Shown here one piece after another: positions 44,961 to 54,146 of a stretch of 64,000 bases of DNA. How positions within the stretch are numbered: position 1 is the first letter of the stretch; every line of letters begins with the position of its first letter. The translations under genes were made by a program, and so were the position numbers. Source of the stretch: Pseudomonas syringae (GTDB lineage: Bacteria; Pseudomonadota; Gammaproteobacteria; Pseudomonadales; Pseudomonadaceae); assembly GCF_000737245.1 (NCBI RefSeq), contig NZ_JPQU01000014.1, positions 90,677 through 154,676 on the forward strand, written 5' to 3'. The notes beneath the pieces were generated by a model. It had not been told where the DNA came from and searched no databases. It saw only the letters and a list, made by a program, of their open reading frames with translations.

Positions 44961-45715
44961 AGTGGTTGCACGCTGACATCGGCGGCCAGCATGTAACCGC
45001 CACCCCATACGGTGCGCAGGAGTTGCGGCTGGAGTGGATCGTCCGCCAGTTTGCGGCGCAGGCGGCTGATCTGCCGGTCGATGGCACGGTCGAACACTTC
45101 GTTGCCGGGGCGCGCAGTCAGGTCCATCAGGCGCTGGCGGTCCAGGGTCAGGTTGGGATGTCTGAGGAACACACTGAGCAGCCGGCTTTCGGCGGTGCTG
45201 AGTTGGACTTGAGTGCTGTCGGCCCGCACCAGCATGTCGGTGGCAGTGATAAAGCTCAAGCCAGCGAAGTCGTAGCGCAGCATGGCGGCGGTGGGTTCGC
45301 TGTCTGCCAGCGAGCTTGCGTGTTGCGGCGCAACCCCTCGGCGGCGCAGGACGCTGTTGATTCGCGCCACCAGTTCCCGAGGCTCGAAAGGCTTGGTCAC
45401 GTAGTCATCCGCGCCCAGATCCAGCCCGCGCACCCGATCTGCCGAGGTATCACGGGCGGTCAACAGAATCACCGGCAGGTTCGCGCGGCGATGCAATTGG
45501 GCGCACAGATCAAAACCATCGCCATCCGGCAGCATCACGTCCAGCACCACCACATTGAATGACTGCTGCTTGAGCAACTGCCACATCCCGGCCGCATCCT
45601 CGGCCGTGCGCACATCGAACGAATGCCGACGCAAATACACCGCCAACGGATCGCGGATCTTGCGGTGGTCGTCGACGATGAGGATGCGTGGGGGGAGGGG
45701 GGGAGCTTCAGTCAT
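44957..45715 (-). CDS. OmpR-family response regulator
   Basis: A 252-residue regulator: receiver with acidic pair IVDDH, phosphorylated Asp59 (VVLDVMLPDG), Thr in LLTARDTSADRV and Lys in YVTKPF; then an OmpR winged helix (STAESRLLSVFLRHPNLTLDRQRLMDL ... DRQISRLRRKLADDP ... RTVWGGGYML). It is first in the operon with the kinase gene. The receptor gene next to it is the likely target. Confidence 0.94.
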   Translation of the reverse strand: MTEAPPLPPRILIVDDHRKIRDPLAVYLRRHSFDVRTAEDAAGMWQLLKQQSFNVVVLDVMLPDGDGFDLCAQLHRRANLPVILLTARDTSADRVRGLDLGADDYVTKPFEPRELVARINSVLRRRGVAPQHASSLADSEPTAAMLRYDFAGLSFITATDMLVRADSTQVQLSTAESRLLSVFLRHPNLTLDRQRLMDLTARPGNEVFDRAIDRQISRLRRKLADDPLQPQLLRTVWGGGYMLAADVSVQPL

Positions 45716-45740
45716 TCAGTTCCTGCGGCTTCAATTGAAT

Positions 45741-45847
45741 CCTGTGGGAGCGGTGCTTGCCCGCGATAAGGCTGGACTCGATCTTCAGATGGATCACCGA
45801 AACCTTATCGTCGGAATGCCGCCCAGACCAAGCACCGCTCCCACAGG
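45741..45847. repeat. REP pair, GGTGCTTGCCCGCGATAAGG class
   Basis: CCTGTGGGAGCGGTGCTTGC and its inverse around a longer middle (about 65 nt) with an internal second inverted pair. The rest of this gap up to 46070 shows no gene, operator or RNA that I can name. Confidence 0.88.
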
Positions 45848-46070
45848 TTCGCGTGAACTCGGATTGCATCTGCGGATGATTCCCATTAACGGATGGCGAT
45901 AATAGCCGATTGCCGTCTTCAGGCACAGATTTGCAACGCCTGGGCGTGTCTGCGGTCAATGTCTCCCCGCAAATATGTGTCTGCTTGCGTCAGCCGCCCA
46001 TCAAACCTCTGCCCGTTAAAGAATCGACTCACCCCCGGGTACGCTTTGAATCGCAATAACAGGAATACCG

Positions 46071-47330
46071 ATGCTTGAACTCGCTGCTGGTTTTATCTGC
46101 CTCACCTCGCTGCTCACTTATGTGAATTTCCGCTTCGTCGGCCTGCCGCCCACCATTGGCGTCATGGTCACCGCTCTGATGTTTTCGCTGATCCTGCAAG
46201 GCCTGAGCTTCATGGGCTTTCCGGGTCTGGAAGAGCGTGTGCAACAGTTGATCAGCCAGATCGATTTCGGTGATCTGCTGATGAACTGGATGCTGTCGTT
46301 TCTGCTGTTTGCAGGCGCTCTGCACGTCAATCTGTCGGACCTGAAGAGCTACCGCTGGCCCATCGGCTTGCTGGCAACCTTCGGTGTGTTGATCGCCACC
46401 ACTGTGATCGGCGCCTTGGCCTACTGGATCTTTGGCCTGTTCGGCTGGCACGTGAGCTTCCTGTACTGCCTGCTGTTCGGCGCGTTGATCTCGCCCACTG
46501 ACCCCATCGCAGTACTGGGCGTGTTGCGTACCGCGAACGCCTCCAAACCGCTGAAAACCACCATCGTCGGCGAATCATTGTTTAACGACGGGACCGCGGT
46601 TGTGGTTTTCACCGTGTTGCTGGGCATCGCGCAATTGGGCGAAACCCCGACGGTGGGGGAGACGGCGATGCTGTTCGTCCACGAAGCCATTGGCGGCGTG
46701 CTGTTCGGCGGGCTGATCGGCTACGCGGTGTACTTGATGATCAAGAGCATCGAGCAATACCAGATCGAAGTGATGTTGACTCTCGCTCTGGTGATCGGCG
46801 GCTCGGCGATGTCCACTGAGCTGCATGTGTCAGGCCCGATTGCGATGGTCGTCGCCGGTCTGATCATCGGCAACCTGGGCCGTAACCTGGCGATGAACGA
46901 AATGACCCGTCGTTACATGGACGGTTTCTGGGAACTGCTCGACGATATGCTCAACGCGCTGCTGTTCGCGCTGATCGGCATGGAACTGCTGCTGTTGCCG
47001 TTCTCCTGGTCGCACTTGCTGGCGGCCGGTCTTTTGGCGGTGGCGATTCTGCTGTCGCGTTTCGTCACCGTTGCTCCCGCCATTCTGCTGCTTCGGCGCT
47101 GGCGCACCGTGCCCAAAGGCACCATTCGCATCCTGACCTGGGGCGGCTTGCGCGGCGGTGTTTCCGTAGCGCTGGCTCTGGCCTTACCACTAGGCCCGGA
47201 GCGCGACCTGCTGCTGAGCATCACCTACATCGTGGTGTTGTCGTCGATCCTGCTGCAGGGCTTGAGCATCGGCAAGTTGGTGAAGGCGGTGACCCGTGGT
47301 GAGCCGCAGACGCTAAATACCGATCACTGA
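46071..47330 (+). CDS. CPA1-family Na+/H+ antiporter (NhaP-like)
   Basis: A 419-residue antiporter with about 12 membrane segments. Key marks are ALISPTDPIAVLGVLR, the ion-site motif VGESLFNDGTAVVVF, GPIAMVVAGLIIGNLGRN and the C-terminal TWGGLRGGVSVALALALP. It lacks a long cytoplasmic tail, as in bacterial NhaP. The substrate cation is probably Na+ or K+. It is monocistronic, with AGGAA before the ATG. Confidence 0.93.
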   Translation: MLELAAGFICLTSLLTYVNFRFVGLPPTIGVMVTALMFSLILQGLSFMGFPGLEERVQQLISQIDFGDLLMNWMLSFLLFAGALHVNLSDLKSYRWPIGLLATFGVLIATTVIGALAYWIFGLFGWHVSFLYCLLFGALISPTDPIAVLGVLRTANASKPLKTTIVGESLFNDGTAVVVFTVLLGIAQLGETPTVGETAMLFVHEAIGGVLFGGLIGYAVYLMIKSIEQYQIEVMLTLALVIGGSAMSTELHVSGPIAMVVAGLIIGNLGRNLAMNEMTRRYMDGFWELLDDMLNALLFALIGMELLLLPFSWSHLLAAGLLAVAILLSRFVTVAPAILLLRRWRTVPKGTIRILTWGGLRGGVSVALALALPLGPERDLLLSITYIVVLSSILLQGLSIGKLVKAVTRGEPQTLNTDH

Positions 47331-47420
47331 GCCGCTAGTGCTGCCATGGATGGCTCGATTGGCTAAGATGCGACGACCGCTGGCGAGTGCTGGCGGTTTT
47401 ATCGAGGCTTGGGAGCACGC

Positions 47421-48242
47421 ATGTCCAGCAAAGAGGAGATCGCCGTAACAGGCGGCACACCGATGATTCCTGACCAGCGTCGGGAGTTGATGCTGCGCCA
47501 GTTGCGCAAGCATCAGGTGCTCAGCGTGCACCAACTGGTGGAAATGTTTGATTGCTCGCACATGACCATCCGCCGCGACATTGCGCTGTTAGAGCAGGAA
47601 GGCCGCGCGTATTCGGTGACCGGTGGCGTGCGCATCGCCAGTCAGTTGCACAGCGAACCCAGCCATCAGTCCAAAGCGGTGGTCGAACTGCCGCAGAAGC
47701 AGGGCATGGCGAGACTGGCTGCCGGTCTGCTGCACGATGACATGACGATCTACCTCGATGCGGGCACCAGCACCCTGGAAATCGTCCCGCACATTGCGGC
47801 GCTGTCGGGCATGACCGTGGTCACCAACGATTTCGGCATCGTCAACGCACTGGCCGACGCCACTAACGTGGACGTGATTCACACCGGCGGCCTGCTTGAT
47901 CACCCCAACCTCTCCTGCGTCGGCGGCCTGGCTGCGGCCACGTTGCGCCAGCTCGCTACCGACATCGCCTTTATGTCCACCAGCTCCTGGGATTTGCAGC
48001 GCGGCACCACGACGCCCTCTGCGCTCAAAGTCGAAGTCAAACAGGCTGCAATGCAGTCTGCCTCGCAAACCGTTCTGGTGGCGACCAGCTCCAAATACGG
48101 CACCTTCGGTATGTACAAAATCGCCGCGCTGGAACAGTTCGACATCATCATCAGCGATGCGGCCCTGGCTGAAGCGGCGGCGGATGGCATTCGCAAGCAT
48201 CGGGTCGAGTTGTTGCTGGCGCCGGTGGGAAATAGCCGGTAA
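47421..48242 (+). CDS. DeoR/GlpR-family transcriptional regulator
   Basis: About 273 residues with the DeoR winged helix (RRELMLRQLRKHQVLSVHQLVEMFDCSHMTIRRDIALLEQEGRA, with VTGGVRI) and the DeoRC sugar-phosphate sensor (YLDAGTSTLEIVPHIA, TNDFGIVNAL, HTGGLL). ATG 47421 follows GGGAG. It lies directly before the tetronate operon and is its likely repressor; the repeated TTCAC/GTGAA motifs at 48717-48782 are the candidate target. Confidence 0.93.
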   Translation: MSSKEEIAVTGGTPMIPDQRRELMLRQLRKHQVLSVHQLVEMFDCSHMTIRRDIALLEQEGRAYSVTGGVRIASQLHSEPSHQSKAVVELPQKQGMARLAAGLLHDDMTIYLDAGTSTLEIVPHIAALSGMTVVTNDFGIVNALADATNVDVIHTGGLLDHPNLSCVGGLAAATLRQLATDIAFMSTSSWDLQRGTTTPSALKVEVKQAAMQSASQTVLVATSSKYGTFGMYKIAALEQFDIIISDAALAEAAADGIRKHRVELLLAPVGNSR

Positions 48243-48267
48243 GCCGCTCCACTTTCTAGCGCGTAGC

Positions 48268-48345
48268 CCTGTGGGAGCGAGCTTGCTCGCGAATGCGGTG
48301 TGCCTGTCTATAAATCATTGCCTGACCTGAAGCTTTCGCGAGCAA
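48268..48345. repeat. Decayed REP pair, GAGCTTGCTCGCGA class
   Basis: A good left arm CCTGTGGGAGCGAGCTTGCT and a right arm that breaks off after TTTCGCGAGCAAGGTGGAGC. Confidence 0.7.
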
Positions 48346-48351
48346 GGTGGA

Positions 48352-48460
48352 GCCGCCACCCCGGTCGTCGCACGGATTTCAGGTTTGGCCAGACAACGGC
48401 ATGTACCGCAACCTGCGGTTCATTAATGGCCGGTTGGTTGAGATCAAGAGCAAAAAATAA
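48352..48460 (+). pseudogene. Possible 3' fragment of a lost gene
   Basis: Between two REP elements one frame reads a protein-like end, GMYRNLRFINGRLVEIKSKK, stopping at 48458-48460, with no start or upstream domain left. It resembles the ends of small DUF2845-type proteins, from memory only. Too short for a firm call. Confidence 0.3.
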
Positions 48461-48477
48461 GAGTCACGCATCCCCCC

Positions 48478-48566
48478 CTGTGGGAGCGGTGCTTGCCCGC
48501 GATGCGGTGTGCCTGCGACGAATTTGTTGCTTGGCCAGACGCCATCGCGAGCAACTCACTCCTATA
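48478..48566. repeat. Decayed REP pair, GGTGCTTGCCCGCGAT class
   Basis: Left arm CTGTGGGAGCGGTGCTTGC is intact; the right arm (CATCGCGAGCAACTCACTCC) has several changes. Confidence 0.65.
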
Positions 48567-48613
48567 GAAATGTCGTCCGTTCCAATACTGGCTTCGAGCC
48601 TGGATCTGCGCCC

Positions 48614-48699
48614 GTAGGAGCGCGCTTGCCCGCGATTGCGTCAAATCAGCCAACACTTGAGTTGTAGAAAGACCGAATCGCGGGCAAGCGCGCTCCTAC
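48614..48699. repeat. REP pair, GTAGGAGCGCGCTTGCCCGC class
   Basis: Intact inverted arms around about 45 nt, the third REP element in the 600-nt gap before the tetronate operon. Confidence 0.92.
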
Positions 48700-48716
48700 A
48701 ACAGCGTGATCCGGAT

Positions 48717-48782
48717 GTGAATCCATGTGAATATAAAAAACCACTTCACATTATCTGTTCACTGATTCACTATCGGATTCAC
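48717..48782 (+). promoter_or_regulatory. Cluster of GTGAA/TTCAC motifs, candidate DeoR-type operator of the tetronate operon
   Basis: GTGAA occurs at 48717 and 48727 and TTCAC at 48745, 48758, 48766 and 48778, all in an AT-rich stretch 67-132 nt before ltnD. Six such motifs in 66 nt, in two orientations, suggest a multi-site operator for the DeoR-family protein encoded upstream. Confidence 0.5.
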
Positions 48783-48848
48783 AGATCAGAACAATTCCGA
48801 CCGATTGCTGGCAGTGACGAGCATCGGCAACCATCCGAGGAAGACAGC

Positions 48849-49754
48849 ATGACTACCAAGAATGTCGGCGTTATTGGCTTGGGTGCGATGGGTTTGGGCA
48901 TTGCCCGCTCGTTGCTGCGCAGTGGTTTCAATGTGCATGCCTGTGATGTGCGCAGCAGCGTGACCGAGCAGTTCGCCACCGAAGGCGGCGTGGCTTGCGC
49001 ATCTCCAGCTGAAATGGCCGCTGCCTGTGAAGTGATCATCACTGTCGTCGTCAACGCTGAGCAGACCGAAACCGTACTGTTCGGTGAGAACGGTGCCATT
49101 GCGGCGCTGCGTCCCGGCAGTCTGGTAATCGGTTGCGCCACGGTTGCACCGACCTTCGCTGTTGAACTGGGCCAGCGTCTGGTGGATCAGGGCTTGCTGT
49201 ACCTCGACGCGCCAATCTCTGGCGGCGCTGCCAAAGCCGCTGCTGGCCAGATGACCATGATGACCTCCGGCCCGGCTGACTCCTACGCCAAGGCTGAAGA
49301 CATCCTCAATGGCATGGCAGGCAAGGTTTATCGCCTGGGCGACGTTCACGGCCTGGGTTCGAAAGTCAAAATCATCAATCAGCTGCTGGCCGGTGTTCAC
49401 ATCGCTGCCAGCGCCGAAGCCATGGCCCTGGGCCTGCGTGAAGGCGTTGATGCCGACGCTCTGTACGAAGTGATCACCAACAGCGCCGGCAACTCGTGGA
49501 TGTTCGAAAACCGCGTGCCACACATTCTGAAAGCGGATTACACGCCGTTGTCGGCTGTGGATATCTTCGTCAAGGACTTGGGCCTGGTTCTGGATACCGC
49601 CCGCACCAGCAAATTCCCGCTGCCGCTGTCTGCTACTGCTCACCAGATGTTCATGCAGGCCTCCAGCGCCGGTTACGGTCGTGAAGATGACTCCGCCGTG
49701 ATCAAGATTTTCCCGGGCATCGAACTGCCGAAAGCCAAGCCAGACCAGGCCTGA
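48849..49754 (+). CDS. ltnD: L-threonate dehydrogenase (3-hydroxyisobutyrate dehydrogenase family)
   Basis: A 301-residue beta-hydroxyacid dehydrogenase: NAD-binding VGVIGLGAMGLGIARSLL, substrate motif LYLDAPISGGAAKAAAGQM and the catalytic Lys in GLGSKVKIINQLL. In the tetronate pathway this enzyme oxidises L-threonate to 2-oxo-tetronate. The assignment rests on the downstream otnK-otnC-otnI set; a related D-erythronate enzyme belongs to another family. GAGGA precedes ATG 48849; a longer open frame upstream runs through REP sequence and is not used. The next gene begins 10 nt after the stop. Confidence 0.9.
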   Translation: MTTKNVGVIGLGAMGLGIARSLLRSGFNVHACDVRSSVTEQFATEGGVACASPAEMAAACEVIITVVVNAEQTETVLFGENGAIAALRPGSLVIGCATVAPTFAVELGQRLVDQGLLYLDAPISGGAAKAAAGQMTMMTSGPADSYAKAEDILNGMAGKVYRLGDVHGLGSKVKIINQLLAGVHIAASAEAMALGLREGVDADALYEVITNSAGNSWMFENRVPHILKADYTPLSAVDIFVKDLGLVLDTARTSKFPLPLSATAHQMFMQASSAGYGREDDSAVIKIFPGIELPKAKPDQA

Positions 49755-49764
49755 GGAGCGCTAG

Positions 49765-51057
49765 ATGAGTAATTCTCCTGTGCGCCCGCTGCTGGGCTGC
49801 ATCGCCGACGACTTCACCGGCGCCACTGACCTTGCCAACATGCTGGTGCGCGGCGGTATGCGCACCGTGCAAAGCATTGGCATCCCAACGGCCGAAATGG
49901 CCGCTGGCCTGGACGCCGATGCCATCGTTATTGCCCTGAAATCCCGTACCACGCCTGCCGCCGAAGCCGTCGCGGAATCCCTCGCTGCGCTGGAATGGCT
50001 GCGCGAGCGTGGCTGCGAGCAGATCTTCTTCAAGTACTGCTCGACCTTCGATTCCACCGCCGCTGGCAACATCGGCCAGGTGAGTGAAGCCCTGCTGGAA
50101 AAGCTCGGCAGCGATTTCACTCTGGCCTGCCCGGCATTCCCGGAAAACGGCCGGACGATCTTCCGTGGTCATCTGTTCGTTCAAGACCAGTTGCTCAATG
50201 AATGCGGCATGCAAAACCACCCGCTGACGCCTATGACCGACGCCAATCTGGTGCGCGTGCTGCAATCGCAGACCAAGCAGAAAGTCGGTCTGCTGCGCTA
50301 CGACAGCATTGCCAAGGGCGTCGAAGGCGTGCGCAGCAAGATTGCCGAACTGCGCGCCGATGGCGTGAAAATGGCGATTGCTGATGCTTTGTCTGATGCC
50401 GATCTCTACACCCTGGGCGAAGCCTGCGCCGACTTGCCACTGCTGACCGGTGGTTCGGGACTGGCGCTGGGCCTGCCGGGTAACTTCCGCAAGGCCGGCA
50501 AGTTGCGCGACATCGATGCTGCCCAGCTTGCGCCGGTTGCTGGTGGCGAAGTGGTGTTGGCTGGCAGCGCCTCGGTGGCAACCAACGGTCAGGTCGCGGC
50601 CTGGCTTGAGGCGAAACGTCCAGCTTTGCGCATCAATCCGTTGGAGCTGGCTGCTGGCCGTCCGGTGGTTGAGCAGGCGCTGGAGTTCGCTCGCAAAGCT
50701 GGCGAAACCGTATTGATCTACGCCACCAGTTCGCCGGATGAAGTCAAAGCCGTGCAGCAGCAGCTGGGCGTTGAGCGCGCTGGCGCGATGGTCGAAGACG
50801 CCTTGGGCCAGATCGCCAAAGGCTTGCTGAACGCAGGCGTGCGCCGCTTCGTGGTCGCTGGCGGTGAAACATCTGGTGCTGTGGTTCAGGCACTGGGCGT
50901 GCAATTGCTGCAGATCGGTGGACAGATTGATCCGGGTGTTCCGGCAACCGTCAGCAGCGGCTCGCAGCCATTGGCGCTGGCCCTCAAGTCCGGCAATTTC
51001 GGTGGCCGTGACTTCTTCAGCAAGGCGCTCAAGCAACTGGCGGGAGAGTCTGTATGA
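49765..51057 (+). CDS. otnK: 3-oxo-tetronate kinase (four-carbon acid sugar kinase)
   Basis: A 430-residue DUF1537-family kinase. The N-terminal sugar-binding domain starts LLGCIADDFTGATDLANML; the C-terminal nucleotide-binding domain carries VAGGETSGAVVQALG and GVPATVSSG. It phosphorylates 3-oxo-tetronate at O4 with ATP. GAGGAG lies before the ATG, and the stop overlaps the start of otnC as ATGA, so kinase and decarboxylase are translationally coupled. Confidence 0.93.
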   Translation: MSNSPVRPLLGCIADDFTGATDLANMLVRGGMRTVQSIGIPTAEMAAGLDADAIVIALKSRTTPAAEAVAESLAALEWLRERGCEQIFFKYCSTFDSTAAGNIGQVSEALLEKLGSDFTLACPAFPENGRTIFRGHLFVQDQLLNECGMQNHPLTPMTDANLVRVLQSQTKQKVGLLRYDSIAKGVEGVRSKIAELRADGVKMAIADALSDADLYTLGEACADLPLLTGGSGLALGLPGNFRKAGKLRDIDAAQLAPVAGGEVVLAGSASVATNGQVAAWLEAKRPALRINPLELAAGRPVVEQALEFARKAGETVLIYATSSPDEVKAVQQQLGVERAGAMVEDALGQIAKGLLNAGVRRFVVAGGETSGAVVQALGVQLLQIGGQIDPGVPATVSSGSQPLALALKSGNFGGRDFFSKALKQLAGESV

Positions 51058-51692
51058 GCCCGGAAAACAAGCTCCGCGAAGAGATTTGCGACATCGGCAG
51101 GCTGCTCTATGGTCGCGGCTACACCGTGGGCAGCGCTGGCAATATCAGCGCGCGCCTGGACGATGGCTGGCTGATCACGCCCACCGACGCATGCCTGGGC
51201 CGCCTTGATCCGACTGAAATCGCCAAGGTCAACCTGGCCGGTGAATGGGTGTCGGGCAGCAAGCCTTCCAAGACGCTGGCGCTGCATCGTGAAGTCTACG
51301 ACCGCAATCCAGCCGTGGGCGGCGTGGTGCATACCCACTCCACGCATCTGGTGGCGCTGACCCTCGCGGGCGTCTGGCAGGAAGACAACATCCTGCCGCC
51401 CCTGACCCCTTATCAGGTGATGAAAGTCGGGCAGATTCCGCTGATTGGCTACCAGCGCCCAGGCTCGCCGAAAGTCGCCCAGCGCGTGGCTCAACTGGCC
51501 AACAGTGTGCGCGGCGTGATGCTCGAACGGCTCGGCCCGGTGATCTGGGAGACGTCGGTTGCCAAGGCCGCGTACGCCCTGGAAGAACTGGAGGAGACCG
51601 CCCGCCTTTGGCTGATGACCAACCCGAAACCTGCGCCACTCGATCAGGCCGCTCTGGACGAGTTGCGCGAGGTGTTTGGCGCGAAGTGGTAG
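51054..51692 (+). CDS. otnC: 3-oxo-tetronate 4-phosphate decarboxylase (class II aldolase family)
   Basis: A 212-residue class II aldolase/adducin-like enzyme: GSAGNISARLDDGWLITPTDACLG, the metal His pair in VVHTHSTHLVALT and a Glu nearby; C-terminal WETSVAKAAYALEELEETARL. It decarboxylates 3-oxo-tetronate 4-phosphate to dihydroxyacetone phosphate. It starts within the stop of otnK. The next gene, a transporter, is 131 nt away and may have its own start signals. Confidence 0.93.
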   Translation: MSPENKLREEICDIGRLLYGRGYTVGSAGNISARLDDGWLITPTDACLGRLDPTEIAKVNLAGEWVSGSKPSKTLALHREVYDRNPAVGGVVHTHSTHLVALTLAGVWQEDNILPPLTPYQVMKVGQIPLIGYQRPGSPKVAQRVAQLANSVRGVMLERLGPVIWETSVAKAAYALEELEETARLWLMTNPKPAPLDQAALDELREVFGAKW

Positions 51693-51823
51693 TTATCGGC
51701 GGTTAGCGCTCCAGGTTCGGCACCCAAGGTTTTAGTTCTTAACAGTTGATCGGGAGCCGCACTCGCGACTCTTGGCAACACCCCGGCCAAGCCGGAAAAC
51801 AATAACAACAGGACTCAAAAAGT

Positions 51824-53281
51824 ATGACGCCACTAATGCTTATGTTGATTGCCGGCGCGGGCATCGCGCTGTTGCTGTTCCTGGTCCTCAAGTACAAATT
51901 TCAGCCGTTCGTGGCGTTGATGCTGGTGAGCATCATCGTTGCGCTGGTCGCGGGTGTGAAACCGGCAGACCTGGTAGCCACCATCGAAGGCGGCATGGGC
52001 AAAACCCTGGGCCACATCGCGATCATCATTGCCCTGGGTGCGATGATCGGGCGGATCATCGAGCTGTCCGGTGGTGCCGAGGCGCTGGCGAAAACCCTGA
52101 TCAAACGCTTCGGTAACCGGCGCACCCCGCTGGCGCTGACCGTTGCCGGGTTCATCGTCGGTATCCCGGTGTTCTTCGAAGTCGGCGTGATCATTCTCAT
52201 GCCACTGGCTTACGGCGTCGCCCGTGCAGCCCGCAAACCGCTGCTGCTATTCGCCCTGCCGATGTGTGCCGCGCTGCTTTCGGTGCATGCCTTCCTGCCG
52301 CCGCATCCGGGTGCCGTTGCCGCTGCGGGGCAACTGGGTGCGGACCTGGGTCGCGTGTTGATGTTCGGCATCCCGATGGTTGCGGTGTTGAGCCTGATTG
52401 GCTACTTCATTGCCGGGCGCATGACGCGCAAGGTCTACCCGATGACCGACGATATTCGCGCTGAAGTCTATGGCCCGCATATCACCAACGCCGACCTCGC
52501 CGCTTGGCATAACGACGACTACTCCAATACCAGCGAAGCGGCGCACGCCCAGAAGCTGGGTCTGGAAGAGAGCGCCAGCAGCCTGGCGGCTTCGTTGCCA
52601 CCGGCTCCGGCGCCAGGTTTTGGCTTGATCATCGCGCTGATCCTTCTGCCGATCGTCTTGATTCTGCTGGGTACGCTGGCCACCACCATGCTGCCGGTGG
52701 ACTCGACGCTTCGCAGTATTCTGACCGTGCTCGGCGCGCCGCTGGTTGCCTTGCTGCTCGATACCCTGCTGTGCGCCTGGTTGCTGGGTTCGCGTCGCGG
52801 CTGGAGCCGTACTCAGGTGTCCGACGTGATCGGCTCGGCGCTGCCGGGTGTGGCCATGGTGATCCTGATTGCCGGTGCTGGCGGCGTGTTCGGTAAAGTG
52901 CTGGTGGATACCGGTATCGGCGCGGTGGTTTCCGAAGCGCTGCGCACCACCGGTCTGCCGGTTCTGGCGCTGGGCTTCCTGCTCACGCTGTTGCTGCGTG
53001 CGGTACAAGGTTCGACCACCGTTGCGCTGGTGACCACTGCCGGCATCCTCAGCCCGCTGATCGCGACCTTGAACCTGACCCCGAACCACTTGGCGCTGCT
53101 GTGTCTGGCCATGGGCGGTGGCGGTCTGGCAATGTCGCATATCAACGACGCCGGTTACTGGATGTTCACCAAGCTGGCCGGCCTCAACGTTGCCGACGGC
53201 CTGCGCACCTGGACCTTGCTGGTTACCATTCTGGGCACACTCGGGTTCCTCGCGACCCTGGTGATCTGGCCATTCGTCTGA
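51824..53281 (+). CDS. GntP-family gluconate/tetronate permease
   Basis: A 485-residue GntP-type symporter with about 12-14 membrane segments: LLLFLVLKYKFQPFVALMLVSIIVALVAGV, GMGKTLGHIAIIIALGAMIGRIIELSGGAE, FVGIPVFFEV-like GIPVFFEVGVIILMPLAYG, LPPHPGAVAAAGQLGAD and STTVALVTTAGILSP. In the operon it should import the tetronate acid. The 131-nt gap before it holds only a small CCGG-CCAAG-CCGG hairpin; the ATG has AACAGGACT ahead. Confidence 0.92.
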   Translation: MTPLMLMLIAGAGIALLLFLVLKYKFQPFVALMLVSIIVALVAGVKPADLVATIEGGMGKTLGHIAIIIALGAMIGRIIELSGGAEALAKTLIKRFGNRRTPLALTVAGFIVGIPVFFEVGVIILMPLAYGVARAARKPLLLFALPMCAALLSVHAFLPPHPGAVAAAGQLGADLGRVLMFGIPMVAVLSLIGYFIAGRMTRKVYPMTDDIRAEVYGPHITNADLAAWHNDDYSNTSEAAHAQKLGLEESASSLAASLPPAPAPGFGLIIALILLPIVLILLGTLATTMLPVDSTLRSILTVLGAPLVALLLDTLLCAWLLGSRRGWSRTQVSDVIGSALPGVAMVILIAGAGGVFGKVLVDTGIGAVVSEALRTTGLPVLALGFLLTLLLRAVQGSTTVALVTTAGILSPLIATLNLTPNHLALLCLAMGGGGLAMSHINDAGYWMFTKLAGLNVADGLRTWTLLVTILGTLGFLATLVIWPFV

Positions 53282-53302
53282 TCTGAAAAGACTGGAGTTC
53301 AC

Positions 53303-54091
53303 ATGCCTCGCTTCGCTGCCAACCTCAGCATGCTCTACCCGCAACATGAGTTTCTGGACCGTTTTGCCGCGGCTGCCGCCGACGGTTTCGCTGCGGTCGA
53401 GTACTTGTTCCCGTATGACTACAGCGCTCAGGAACTCAAACAACGCCTGAGTGAAAACGGGCTGGTGCAGGCGCTGTTCAACGCGCCGCCGGGTGATTGG
53501 GCGGCAGGCGAGCGGGGCATTGCTTCGTTGCCCGGGCGTGAAGAAGAATTCCGCAGCGGCATCGCCCGCGCGCTGGAATACGCTGCCGTGCTGGGCAATG
53601 ACCGGATCCACGTCATGGCCGGTCTGCTGCCAAGCGAAGACCTGCGCGAGCGCCATCACGCTGTCTATGTGCAGAACCTTGCCTACGCTGCAGAACAGGC
53701 GGCCCAGGCCGGGATCACGGTGCTGATCGAGCCGATCAACACCCGTGACATGCCGGGTTTCTTCCTCAATCGTCAGGATCAGGCCCAGGCCATCTGCAAG
53801 GAAGTCGGCGCTGCCAACCTGAAAGTGCAGTTCGACTTCTATCACTGCCAGATCGTCGAGGGCGATGTGATCTCCAAGCTGCGTCGCGATTTCGCAGGCG
53901 TGGGCCACATTCAGATCGCTGGCGTGCCGGATCGTCACGAACCGGATCTGGGCGAGCTGAACTACGCCTGGCTTTTCGAAGAAATCGACCGCTTGGGCTA
54001 TACCGGGTGGATTGGTTGCGAGTATCGGCCCAAGGGCGATACGTCCGAAGGGCTTGAGTGGTTGCGCCAATTGCGGGCGCGCCAGGGCTGA
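53303..54091 (+). CDS. otnI: 2-oxo-tetronate isomerase (hydroxypyruvate isomerase family)
   Basis: A 262-residue TIM-barrel isomerase of the Hyi family: [61 protein letters not shown] (metal Glu), [14 protein letters not shown] (metal Asp/His) and [13 protein letters not shown] [10 protein letters not shown]. It interconverts 2-oxo- and 3-oxo-tetronate, joining the LtnD product to the OtnK substrate. It starts 21 nt after the permease gene behind TGGAG. Confidence 0.93.
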   Translation: MPRFAANLSMLYPQHEFLDRFAAAAADGFAAVEYLFPYDYSAQELKQRLSENGLVQALFNAPPGDWAAGERGIASLPGREEEFRSGIARALEYAAVLGNDRIHVMAGLLPSEDLRERHHAVYVQNLAYAAEQAAQAGITVLIEPINTRDMPGFFLNRQDQAQAICKEVGAANLKVQFDFYHCQIVEGDVISKLRRDFAGVGHIQIAGVPDRHEPDLGELNYAWLFEEIDRLGYTGWIGCEYRPKGDTSEGLEWLRQLRARQG

Positions 54092-54146
54092 TCAAGGCTG
54101 TTTAGAACCGTTGCACCTTCATAAAAATAAAAAAGGGGAATCGGAT

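Noticed and set aside
48636..48848. Longer N-terminus for L-threonate dehydrogenase
   Set aside because: The extension reads through a REP element; the Rossmann motif starts right after ATG 48849.
52247..54070. Long minus-strand open frame opposite gntP and otnI
   Set aside because: It spans two well-recognised plus-strand genes and shows the His/Gln-rich composition of antisense frames.
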